Shown here: positions 17,243-25,209 of the stretch, piece by piece | How positions within the stretch are numbered: position 1 is the stretch's first letter | How the letters are laid out: each line of letters begins with the position of its first letter | Assembly (NCBI RefSeq): GCF_020889785.1 | Contig: NZ_JACMYK010000002.1 | Location: 124,001-188,000, forward strand | Direction of reading: 5' to 3' | Origin: Bradyrhizobium acaciae | GTDB lineage: Bacteria > Pseudomonadota > Alphaproteobacteria > Rhizobiales > Xanthobacteraceae | Length of the DNA stretch: 64,000 nt | Program-made: the position numbers and the translations under genes | The notes under the pieces: model-generated | Seen by the model: only the letters and a program-made list of their open reading frames with translations | Database searches by the model: none | What the model was told of the DNA's origin: nothing

Positions 17243-17437
17243 ATGAACTACGATATCGCGAAGGCTAAGGAACTGATCGAACAGCGTGAAGAAATTGATC
17301 GGCAACTTGTCGCCATTTTCTGCGGTGGCTTGACCAAACAACGAGTTGCGCAGAAATGCTCCAAATGCGGCAAGGAGGGGCATTCGGCCAGAACATGCAC
17401 TGAAAAGGAAACCGACCTGCCGGCCGCGTCGCTGTAA
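17243..17437 (+). CDS. Small CCHC zinc-knuckle protein
   Basis: A 64-residue protein with an ideal ribosome site (AAGGAGATTTGAA before ATG), 12 bases after the replication-relaxation gene. Residues 1-25 are a charged helix, then CSKCGKEGHSARTC matches exactly the C-x2-C-x4-H-x4-C zinc knuckle of retroviral nucleocapsid and eukaryotic RNA-binding proteins. Such knuckles bind single-stranded RNA or DNA and are uncommon in bacteria. In this operon it could hold single-stranded transfer DNA, but that is inference. Confidence 0.8.
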   Translation: MNYDIAKAKELIEQREEIDRQLVAIFCGGLTKQRVAQKCSKCGKEGHSARTCTEKETDLPAASL

Positions 17438-17537
17438 CGAGAAATCACGCAAGAACTGAGCCAGCCCGGCGCTTTCGGGAGCCTTTCGTATCCCGTTATC
17501 TTTCAACCGAAGGCTCCTACATCTTACCGTCAATGCA

Positions 17538-17566
17538 TTGACAACTTCTGCAACACAATTTATAGT
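17538..17566 (+). promoter_or_regulatory. Strong sigma-70 promoter
   Basis: TTGACA (17538-17543), 17 bases, TATAGT (17561-17566). This is close to the consensus and is the best promoter match seen in the element. It faces the hairpin at 17642 and the small gene at 17701. Confidence 0.7.
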
Positions 17567-17641
17567 TGCAACGCGCGACTCACCAGCGCGTTCCATGCTG
17601 CAAGAACCGGTCTATTGATCTTTCAATGACGTTCTCGCTCG

Positions 17642-17689
17642 TCGTGAACAGGCATCGCTGCAAAGCGTTACAGCGATGCCTGTTCACGA
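17642..17689 (+). promoter_or_regulatory. Perfect 19-bp inverted repeat in a 5' leader
   Basis: The arms 17642-17660 and 17671-17689 are exact inverted copies (TCGTGAACAGGCATCGCTG) around the loop CAAAGCGTTA. The right arm ends 11 bases before the ATG at 17701, next to its ribosome site. The outer half CCTGTTCACGAA occurs once more inside the gene at 17800-17811. It could be a protein operator, an RNA hairpin controlling translation, or a processed RNA. The stem is far more perfect than the nearby terminator-like structures. Confidence 0.8.
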
Positions 17690-17700
17690 AAGGCGCAACC

Positions 17701-17934
17701 ATGGGAAAGAAACGGCAACAAGCAAATGCTGCGGTCAATTTTCACTGCCAGCTCAATCGTCTGGAAGAAATCGCAATCCAAATCTGGTTCCGTACTCAAC
17801 CTGTTCACGAAGCAAGATGTGTACTCCGAACAGACCTTGCGGTGCAGCTTGAAGGTTTAGAGGGGGCTGCCGGAATTCTAAGAAGCGCAGCGGAAGATCT
17901 TCAGCAGAAAATCTCTCGTCTGAAATCAAAGTAG
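17701..17934 (+). CDS. Small hypothetical protein under a strong promoter and hairpin
   Basis: A 77-residue protein starting MGKKRQQANAAVNFHCQLN, preceded by AAAGGCGCAACC. It is basic at the start and then helical (LAVQLEGLEGAAGILRSAAEDLQQKISRLKSK), probably a coiled coil. It has its own promoter (17538), a long hairpin in the leader and its own terminator (17941), so it is a monocistronic and probably tightly controlled unit. I do not recognise the family. A small DNA- or RNA-binding protein of the element is one possibility. Confidence 0.7.
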   Translation: MGKKRQQANAAVNFHCQLNRLEEIAIQIWFRTQPVHEARCVLRTDLAVQLEGLEGAAGILRSAAEDLQQKISRLKSK

Positions 17935-17937
17935 TTC

Positions 17938-20547
17938 TTACCCCGGCGTCGCCGGGGTTTTTCTTGCGCCCGAGCGCTTTAGATCTGGGAAATCGGCATA
18001 CGCGCGAATGAATGACAGCCAACTGCCAGGATCTGCTCGGGAAGCTTTCACCAGTTCCATCACTCCTTGTGGCCAGCAATCCTCACCTTCAAAGTCCGAA
18101 CACCAGTCTCGCAATGTCGACTCGACAAGACCGCCAATTAACGTGCCCTTAATACCGGCAAATGCCGAATGCAGCGCGAAGGATGGATTCCGTTCTTGGA
18201 GCCTGTAAAGCTCGGCCCAGAACGCAGCGTATATCGATTGAATGGCGCTGATCGAACCGAAGCTAATACCACACAAGGGAAGCAACTTCTGTCCCCGCCC
18301 GCGGAATAGGTTCAGAATTGTCCGCAACAACTTTAATCTGCGCTCTCCCCAGACCTCATCGTTGGTCAAAAACTGCGAACGATCGATAACTCCAAGAAGC
18401 TCATCCATTTGCTTCGGACTACGCTTGTTCTTAAGCAGCAATGTCAGATAATCACAAGAGGAGTGGGTCGGCCTCATATTGCCGCGGAGCTCCTCCATCC
18501 TCTCCGCGATGGCAATCAAAGTCCTCCAGTCGACGATAGCAGCTTGGCCGTCTATCGAAAATTCGTGGGTGTAGCTAATCTCGATAGCCAGAGCTGCCGC
18601 GTTTCGAATAACTGCATAGTCCTTCTCGTCGAACGCGTTCGCGAGCGCCGCTGTAATATGTTCTTTTGCTCGAAGAATATCATCTTCGGACCGACCCCTA
18701 CCACTTTGAAGTAACGCGTCCGCCTCCACGAGGCTAATGCGTCTGGAAACCTCGCCTCCTTCCGGAATGTCCGCAGCGCACGTCGCCCTTATTGAACGTG
18801 CGGCTGCCAGAATCCAATCTCCAATTTTTGGATGTTCTTCGTCTACCAGTCGCCGCCCTAGTTCACCGCCAGATTTGCTATCCCAGCGAGTCGCTGAAAG
18901 CATTTGCAGGAGGATCGCATACGCCGTCCATCCGGCGGACGTCGAATTACCTTGATAGACTGTAAGCGCTACCGCCCCATAGAGCTGCCACTTCGGAAAT
19001 CGAAATTCACCCCAACTCTGCCTGGCGGCCCCGAAGCACCACCGAAATAGGCTCGCAGTCAAAGCCGGATGTCTAAACTCCAACCGGAAGTTATTAAGCT
19101 GGGACGCATGTGAACCTGAGAAGTCATTTCGCAGCTCGCCATCAAGAACTGACGGCAGCTCCTTCAGATGATGCCGACAAGCTACAATTGTGTCCTCATT
19201 CAAAGGCGGGTCCAGATAATTTAACAACGCGATGTACGTTCGCAGATCAGACGGGGGTTGATGTGTGGGCGTGTGATCTCGTAGAAACTGAACAAAGACC
19301 ACCAGAGACAAGGCTCGCTGACCGTTTTGATCGAGCTCGCTAAGTAGTCTGCCAAACCTCTGATCCAGTAAGACGCCGCGCGTTGCTTGATATTGTGCAG
19401 GCCAAAGGCCGGACAGTCCGCCACGAATGGTCAACCCACTCTTGAACAATTTCTCTAGATCACCTTTCGCGAGGTTCGGGGGCGCTACTCTATTGCTGAT
19501 GATCACGTCGACGAATTGTTGCGCTTCACTCGGACGCACTGGCGGCACGGCAATGTGCTTCTTTTCGCCAACTACACCTGAAAGTAAGTCCGCAACCTTC
19601 TTTCGGTAACGAGTTTGGGTGCCCAGCAGAAGGCAACCAAACGGCTCATCCGAAAATCGGTTTCGCAGCCACGATGGGATGGCAGCCAACCGGCCGGCGT
19701 CGTCGAAGACGATCAAAGCTCCTTCTCGAGGAAGCTCGTTACCCACCGCCTCGAGTGCTTCCGGTGTCGCGACGCGAAATACGCACCGTTTGAGCTTTAG
19801 CGCCTCGAAAGCAGATTGCAGCAATACCGTGCTGGTGCCTTCTCCGATAGGCCCATGAACAATTACAATATCGAACTGGGTCGAGGACTCCACTATTTCT
19901 GAAACGACCGGACGTCGCACGGCCGAATGGATCGCAGCAGCCGGAGTGGGTGCATGCCCCCTCAAAAACTCGGAAGCCCGCTCGGTGAAATCGACGCCCG
20001 CCTCGAAATCTGAGAGATACAGCCGCCTCACTCCTGGCGGCTGCGCAGTCCAATGATGAAACGGAGTAGCGTCGATTGACGATACCACGCCAGGAGCGTC
20101 GTACCTACTAAGCTCTATGGTTTTCAATTCATTCAGATAGTCCGTTAAACGTGGCACTATGATGTTTGACAGCCTCTCCCACGTTAGCTGCTGTGCGGAA
20201 TGTACAGCTTCAAAACTTTCCCAACTACCTTTTTGGCGCGCGCAAACTCGTCTGGCCTTTTTTTGCCATTCTGGGTGATATCCATCGTGCGCGAGCACCG
20301 CTAGTAGTTTTCTCGTTGAGGTGAGCTGAGGTTTTAGAGGATCTCTTTTTTTTCGATTCTTGTGCGCCGCCTTTCTCCAAGAACTCAATTCCGGCTGTGG
20401 AAATCCGATGCAATCATGGAAGAGCTCTTTCATTCGCTCGTGCCCCTTCAGTATCTCGGCATCCCCGTAGGCAAGGTAGGCCCAACCGAAAAAGTCGGCC
20501 ACCAGATCAATCAAAGGCTTGGGAGGAGGTGGTATTGCTTCGTCCAT
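17938..20547 (-). CDS. STAND-like P-loop protein with altered Walker A
   Basis: An 869-residue protein; I chose the ATG at 20547 over the TTG at 20598. Residues 1-200 are a helical domain. A P-loop core follows: VIVHGPIGEGTST at 228-240 and Walker B EGALIVFDDAG at 275-285, with FGCLLLGTQTRYRKK as sensor region. The C-terminal 450 residues are helical and TPR-like, as in STAND signalling ATPases used in immunity. The Walker A position normally held by lysine is threonine (GEGTST), so nucleotide hydrolysis may be lost or unusual. No effector domain is recognised. It is convergent with the small gene before it, and its last codons form the terminator stem. Confidence 0.7.
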   Translation of the reverse strand: MDEAIPPPPKPLIDLVADFFGWAYLAYGDAEILKGHERMKELFHDCIGFPQPELSSWRKAAHKNRKKRDPLKPQLTSTRKLLAVLAHDGYHPEWQKKARRVCARQKGSWESFEAVHSAQQLTWERLSNIIVPRLTDYLNELKTIELSRYDAPGVVSSIDATPFHHWTAQPPGVRRLYLSDFEAGVDFTERASEFLRGHAPTPAAAIHSAVRRPVVSEIVESSTQFDIVIVHGPIGEGTSTVLLQSAFEALKLKRCVFRVATPEALEAVGNELPREGALIVFDDAGRLAAIPSWLRNRFSDEPFGCLLLGTQTRYRKKVADLLSGVVGEKKHIAVPPVRPSEAQQFVDVIISNRVAPPNLAKGDLEKLFKSGLTIRGGLSGLWPAQYQATRGVLLDQRFGRLLSELDQNGQRALSLVVFVQFLRDHTPTHQPPSDLRTYIALLNYLDPPLNEDTIVACRHHLKELPSVLDGELRNDFSGSHASQLNNFRLEFRHPALTASLFRWCFGAARQSWGEFRFPKWQLYGAVALTVYQGNSTSAGWTAYAILLQMLSATRWDSKSGGELGRRLVDEEHPKIGDWILAAARSIRATCAADIPEGGEVSRRISLVEADALLQSGRGRSEDDILRAKEHITAALANAFDEKDYAVIRNAAALAIEISYTHEFSIDGQAAIVDWRTLIAIAERMEELRGNMRPTHSSCDYLTLLLKNKRSPKQMDELLGVIDRSQFLTNDEVWGERRLKLLRTILNLFRGRGQKLLPLCGISFGSISAIQSIYAAFWAELYRLQERNPSFALHSAFAGIKGTLIGGLVESTLRDWCSDFEGEDCWPQGVMELVKASRADPGSWLSFIRAYADFPDLKRSGARKTPATPG
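17941..17962 (+). terminator. Rho-independent terminator
   Basis: CCCCGGC-GTC-GCCGGGG followed by TTTTT. It ends the 17701 gene. The same bases encode the last residues of the convergent STAND-like gene. Confidence 0.85.
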
Positions 20548-20706
20548 GATACTCAGCCTGTCAGATGCCAGCCTTCCATGACCAAGTCTGACGCCCAAAA
20601 TGTTCGCCAGCTGGCTAACTCAAATCGGGGGTGGAGGATAATTCGTACAAACGGTCTTATTCCGCTCGTGGTCTTGCACCACAAGCATCAACCTCAGGAG
20701 ACTATC

Positions 20707-20859
20707 ATGGAAAATTCTGCAGTCGAACGCTTGGCGAAAGAACTTCTGAAAGACCGCGAAGATGCCCGTAGGTCAGAGGCAGCTCGAGAAAAGGAGTCTT
20801 ATCGAGAAATGTGGGAGCGGATCAAGGGCGACAAGTCGTACCTTGGTGACGATCTCTAG
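20707..20859 (+). CDS. Small charged helical protein
   Basis: A 50-residue protein (MENSAVERLAKELLKDREDA ... GDKSYLGDDL) with ribosome site CAGGAG 8 bases before the ATG. Almost the whole sequence is a charged amphipathic helix. It is divergent from the STAND-like gene, whose start is 160 bases away. A short stem GGCCCCGA-CGTTGC-TCGGGGCC at 20882-20903 follows and could end transcription, though it has no T run. Function unknown. Confidence 0.6.
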   Translation: MENSAVERLAKELLKDREDARRSEAAREKESYREMWERIKGDKSYLGDDL

Positions 20860-20964
20860 TATAAGGGCGCTTGGAAGAAGCGGCCCCGACGTTGCTCGGG
20901 GCCTGCTGCTCTTCAGTCCTTGACTGGACGCAGTATCCGCCGCGTTCGGCGAAGAAACACACCG

Positions 20965-21180
20965 TTAGGGTCGGCTCGTTGCATAGATCGGAATGGTCGG
21001 GTTGACCCAATGCGGACCGATCGTCCATTCGTCGAGCAGATAAGTGGTCGCGGAAAGCCCCGGATCTTCCGACGTGAGCATTAGACTTAACTCTTTGCCG
21101 AAGATCGCAAGCGCTTCGCAACGATCTTGCGCCGGGGTCGATAGCATCCTGTTGTTCTCGATTTGAAGGCTGAAATACAT
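20965..21180 (-). CDS. Small hypothetical protein, intact copy of a duplicated locus
   Basis: A 71-residue frame from ATG 21180 (a GTG at 21192 is also in frame). It contains TYLLDEWTIGPHWVNPTIPIYA. The piece TYLLDEWTIGPH and the DNA around it, plus the DNA just upstream of the start (21185-21243), recur at 26911-27019, where the middle of the gene is deleted. The conserved flanks make a real gene or element here more likely. No known domain is recognised. Confidence 0.45.
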   Translation of the reverse strand: MYFSLQIENNRMLSTPAQDRCEALAIFGKELSLMLTSEDPGLSATTYLLDEWTIGPHWVNPTIPIYATSRP

Positions 21181-21302
21181 AATGTTTTGCACTCAAGTTA
21201 ACCGAAGTCATCTAATGCGGGGATCGCGGCAAACATGCGTCTGCGCGAGGTACTGAACAAGCGTTATGATTGGTCTGAAGCCAGGGTAGCGATGGCGACC
21301 AG

Positions 21303-23165
21303 CTAGCTTTGTCGCAAGCCAAATCGCGCGCGCTTACCCTTCAAGCGGACGAGACCGAGCAACCGGTAGGCCTTGGATAGCTTTCCGAAATGATGAGCCA
21401 CAGTCGCCGACCATGGCAACTCGGGATCGTCATTAATCAATCGAGCGGAAATTGCGCCCTCTCGATCCACGAGGCGCTTGAGTCCCAGCAAAAGATCATC
21501 CGTGCGGTAGCCAAGGTTGGGACGCTGGCTGGGATGGCGGCGCTGGCGCCCGATTGTTTTGCCTTCACGCGCGCGCTGGCAGGCAGCCAGCATCATTTGC
21601 GAATGCGTTTCGAGCGGCAGCTTGGCCAAAGCCTTCGCCTGGGTAAGCGAACCAAACCGCTTCACGAAATAATAGGCGCCGGGCGTATCCTTGTCCCAGT
21701 CGAGAAGATTCTGCGTGACGTATCCATGCTTGTCGTGAAGGCAGCGCAAGGCCTGCAGAAGCTCCGCATTGCTCCAGTGGACGCCATGAATATAGTCGTC
21801 GCCGCCGCCATCTTTCCTGCGTTTCCATCCGTCGCGCTGTATTTCGCTGTGGTTCGGAGCGGGCAAGCCCGCCTTGCGCAGCGCATTCGCGAGAGAGCCG
21901 AACCGAAGACGGATATGCCTCGGACAAGGTAGGTCCGGGCAAAGCTCGATCAGCCTGTTCGAGATCCGGCCCCTCGTGGCTTGAAGCTGCTGTAGTCCTG
22001 TAATGACTGCAATCTCCGTCCAATATCTGCCGTTGTTCCCGAAAAACATCCTGGTCGTGGGATCGTAACCGACCGCGGCATAGGCCGCGCTAAGGGAGCC
22101 GAAATGGCGGTCGACGGTGTCCGCGGAAGGTGCGCCCTTGGTGCTGTTTAGCAGTCTTTGGGAGAGATGGCCTTTCGTTTCAAGCAGCCGCGTGAGTGAC
22201 GCGATGATTGCCTCTTTGTTCCATGGCCGGTTGCCAACGGCCAACCGCTCCTGCGCCTTGCGGAACTGTCCCGGCGGCACGATCGGCTCGAATGCTCGAA
22301 AGCGCGTCCATGTCGATTCCGGATTCTTTACGGTGCGCCCCTGTAACAGTTTGCTCGTGACGTTGTAAGTCATCTGGCCCACACAGAGTTCGCTGGCGAG
22401 GATCCTGTGAATGGTCGTCTCCGAAAGCGCCTTGCCCTCATGGCCCTTTACACCAGCCTTTGCCAGGCGCCGGGCTATCTCATAAATCGACAACTTGTCC
22501 CGCACGTAGAGCCTGAATATGCGCCGGATCACCTCAAGTTCTTCGGCTGGTCCAGGAACAACTACCACTTTGTCGTTGCTGAGCGCTTTGTACTCGCCTC
22601 TCTTCAGGAACTGTCGCGGGTTTCGCTTCGCATCCACAAGCAGCCGCCTGAAACCGTAGAGAAGACCACCGCCCTGGCGGAAACCAAGTAGCGCTTGCTG
22701 TCGATGCGCCCGCGACAGTTTTGCGGAAAGCTCGCGACTGTACTCGCTCGCCATAACCCGCTTCAGGTGCTTGACGATGGTTGTGATGGGAGCAACGTCG
22801 TCCCCGAATGGCTCGCCGCAGTAGACGACGCGCACGCCAGCCTGTCGGCACAGGAACTCATAGTGACCGGCTTGGTCGGGATTCTGAAACCGCCCCCAGC
22901 GGCTGACGTCAAGAACCAGGATGACATCGAAAGCGCGTGGTGTCGCAAGCGCATCGCTGAGCAACTGTTTCAGCGCGTCTCTGCCTGTTAGGGATAGACC
23001 ACTTTTCCCGGCGTCAATATAGGATGCGACCACGGCATAGCCATGCTGCCCCGCATACTCAGCAATCGCGTTCTGCTGGTTTTCGGTCGAATAGATTTGA
23101 TTTTCCGACGACATGCGAAGGTATTGTGCCGCGCGCGTCTGACCGTTGTGGGGATGTATGCTCAT
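21303..23165 (-). CDS. Large serine recombinase with four HNH-associated repeats
   Basis: A 620-residue site-specific recombinase. The resolvase domain has QYLRMSSENQ with the catalytic serine at 19 or 20, VILVLDVSRWGR at 81-92 and SREL near 143. A recombinase domain follows to about 310. The C-terminal half is unusual: four repeats each ending in a core like RHFGSLSAAYAAVG (353-366), RFGSLANALRKAG (421-433), RFGSLTQAKALAK (503-515) and HHFGKLSKAYRLLG (591-604). These match the homing-endonuclease-associated repeat and probably read DNA. No zinc ribbon is seen. It may have brought in part of the surrounding DNA. Confidence 0.88.
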   Translation of the reverse strand: MSIHPHNGQTRAAQYLRMSSENQIYSTENQQNAIAEYAGQHGYAVVASYIDAGKSGLSLTGRDALKQLLSDALATPRAFDVILVLDVSRWGRFQNPDQAGHYEFLCRQAGVRVVYCGEPFGDDVAPITTIVKHLKRVMASEYSRELSAKLSRAHRQQALLGFRQGGGLLYGFRRLLVDAKRNPRQFLKRGEYKALSNDKVVVVPGPAEELEVIRRIFRLYVRDKLSIYEIARRLAKAGVKGHEGKALSETTIHRILASELCVGQMTYNVTSKLLQGRTVKNPESTWTRFRAFEPIVPPGQFRKAQERLAVGNRPWNKEAIIASLTRLLETKGHLSQRLLNSTKGAPSADTVDRHFGSLSAAYAAVGYDPTTRMFFGNNGRYWTEIAVITGLQQLQATRGRISNRLIELCPDLPCPRHIRLRFGSLANALRKAGLPAPNHSEIQRDGWKRRKDGGGDDYIHGVHWSNAELLQALRCLHDKHGYVTQNLLDWDKDTPGAYYFVKRFGSLTQAKALAKLPLETHSQMMLAACQRAREGKTIGRQRRHPSQRPNLGYRTDDLLLGLKRLVDREGAISARLINDDPELPWSATVAHHFGKLSKAYRLLGLVRLKGKRARFGLRQS

Positions 23166-23471
23166 GATGCGTAACGACGGAGCATGGAGCTCGCCCGTTG
23201 GCGTGACTGTTGCTTACCGAGAGCAGAACTCGATCTCAACCGTGTTGCCGTCAAGGATGTTCGAGTGCAGACAAGGTAGCGCGGTGTTTCATCGCATAAA
23301 CCCGGTCATTCTCGCTCGGTCCGACGACTTGTCCCCTTAGGAAGCACGTGCCTGCGGAAGGGCGGTAGAAAGCTCTGGGTGAGGCACGCGCTAATAGCTT
23401 GGCAGCTTTGAGGCGGCTGGGTCGCGCGTATCTGCATTGCAAACCCGGCCGCCTATCTACCTCGTGCATTC
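23166..23471. other. Gene-free stretch
   Basis: Between the recombinase and the S1/P1 nuclease genes. I see no supported frame or clear structure. Confidence 0.5.
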
Positions 23472-24368
23472 TTACGGTTTGCGCAGCGCTTGATTTAAGA
23501 TCATTGCCAACCGCACGCCCGCTTTGCTTAGCTGGATTGCGACGTCATTTGTTGCGGTCGTCACATAGTCGTCTGGCAAACGAAAGCTTCCGCGTGCATT
23601 GGGGGTTGGAAGCTGACCGTACACGTCATCCTTGGACAAAGCGAATGCTTCCTTGGCCCAGTCGTCCGCGTTTCCCGCCTGCCACTGCGTTTGCTGTTCG
23701 TTCGTGATGTGCCCAATGAGATCGGAGGCAATCGTTCGAGGGTCTGGGCCCAACTGGTCTACGAACTCGGTGTCCCAGAAATGGTGAAGGTTGCCGGCGC
23801 TTAATCCAGCCGCCGATACCCGCTTGGCATTGCCGCCTCGATCGTGATCGTCGGAACTGTGCAATGGCTGGTGCACATCGCCGACGAAGTGAAGCAAGAA
23901 TTTGAGCGCGGCGACCTGCTCCTCGCTATCTGTCGCGGGATTGGCGAGCTCGGCCGCAAACTCCTGAATCTTGTCGACCACACAATCGGCCGGCGGCCCG
24001 TCAGAAGCGGGCGAGCCATTTGGCACGGCCGGATGATTGAAGCAGGCTTCGTCGAAATTCGGAGCAGCAATCTCAATATCAACAAAATGCCACTGCCGGG
24101 TTCGTTCGCGAGCATTGTTTACGTTCGCGTCCCGATACTTGTCTGCCCACGTAGCTGCCGACGCTATATCATGAGCGGTCAGAGGATCAGTATCTGCGGC
24201 CAGGAGAGCATTCACCCGTTTGCGCACATCCGCATCTAGAAAAGACTGCGCCACCAGAGCCACCACTTCATGGCCTTCATCGCCCCAAGCGAGGGCGCTC
24301 CTTATATTTGAGCAGCTGAGAACTACTCCACAGGCGAGGATAGCCAAGCTCGATACGACTCGGATCAA
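23472..24368 (-). CDS. Secreted S1/P1-type nuclease
   Basis: A 298-residue protein starting at a TTG that follows GGAGGT by 6 bases. After the signal peptide the mature protein begins WGDEGHEVV (W28), the N-terminal tryptophan that binds zinc in this family. Further zinc ligands lie in AATWADKYR, RQWHFVDIE, LLHFVGDVHQPLH and HHFWDTEF. S1/P1 enzymes hold three zinc ions and cut single-stranded DNA and RNA and 3'-nucleotides. As a periplasmic or secreted enzyme it may scavenge phosphate or nucleotides or degrade foreign nucleic acid. It stands alone. Confidence 0.92.
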   Translation of the reverse strand: MIRVVSSLAILACGVVLSCSNIRSALAWGDEGHEVVALVAQSFLDADVRKRVNALLAADTDPLTAHDIASAATWADKYRDANVNNARERTRQWHFVDIEIAAPNFDEACFNHPAVPNGSPASDGPPADCVVDKIQEFAAELANPATDSEEQVAALKFLLHFVGDVHQPLHSSDDHDRGGNAKRVSAAGLSAGNLHHFWDTEFVDQLGPDPRTIASDLIGHITNEQQTQWQAGNADDWAKEAFALSKDDVYGQLPTPNARGSFRLPDDYVTTATNDVAIQLSKAGVRLAMILNQALRKP

Positions 24369-24851
24369 AATTACCTCCTCAAATTAGCAACGGAACAGCG
24401 AAGTCTGCAAATACCCAGAGCCCTGGCGTCCTCACAGATAGTGCTCAACGTGGCTCGACTCTCGCAGAGATTGCGTGAATGTCAATCCGCAGCCTATCGA
24501 CTGAACCTTTCAGCACGTCGATCTTTCTTGCGAACGATGCTTGGCTGATCGTCCAGCGACGATGGCGGTTGGTAAAGCTTGCGGTAAACACGCGTGCGCG
24601 ACTGTGCGCCCCAAAAGAAGGTCAGGAGAGTACAAAATGCTATGAATGCAACATGACGCTCCGCGCGAAACGGACAGAGCTATTGCTTTCATAACCCCAC
24701 CTCAGAGTGATTTTCTTTCATGGGAGGCAATGTACGAAATGTACGATTTGCAGGTCACGCATCCTGTCTGAACCTTGATTCCGGCTAGCAGATCCCAAAC
24801 TTTAGGTCCTCGGGAAGCGCCGCGTTGAGCCTTATTCTGCAAGGACCTACC

Positions 24852-25043
24852 ATGCACAAGAGCGACATAACTTGCCCTAGTTGCGGGTCCGGCTTTCGGC
24901 GCATCCAGCTCACGTCAGAGCCCGGGACCAAGGGCGAATATCGCTGCCCGGTTTGCGATACCGCGCTCGAGCAATTCAGCGGAGACAAGTTCATTGCATA
25001 CCGGCTGACGGTCCAGCCGGAGTTGTCACGGGTTATGAAGTAG
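24852..25043 (+). CDS. Small zinc-ribbon protein
   Basis: A 63-residue protein; AAGGACCTACC precedes the ATG at 24852. CPSCGSGFRRIQL ... YRCPVCDTALEQFSGDKFIAYRL gives two CxxC pairs 20 or so residues apart, a rubredoxin-like zinc ribbon. The remainder is short, so this is probably a zinc-binding module that contacts protein or nucleic acid. Proteins of this kind are common in rhizobial mobile DNA; the role is unknown. Confidence 0.75.
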   Translation: MHKSDITCPSCGSGFRRIQLTSEPGTKGEYRCPVCDTALEQFSGDKFIAYRLTVQPELSRVMK

Positions 25044-25209
25044 AAAGACCGCCGGTCGTGGTATCGACGAGAACGAAATTCGAGGCGCCGGCAAGATGGA
25101 GCGAATGTCTCACCAAGGGGAAGACGTTCGGATTGGACCGTCTTGACTTACTCGACGCCCTTAGAGATCAATCAGTGAAACCTTCACGCGCGACTTGAAG
25201 ACTGTCATC

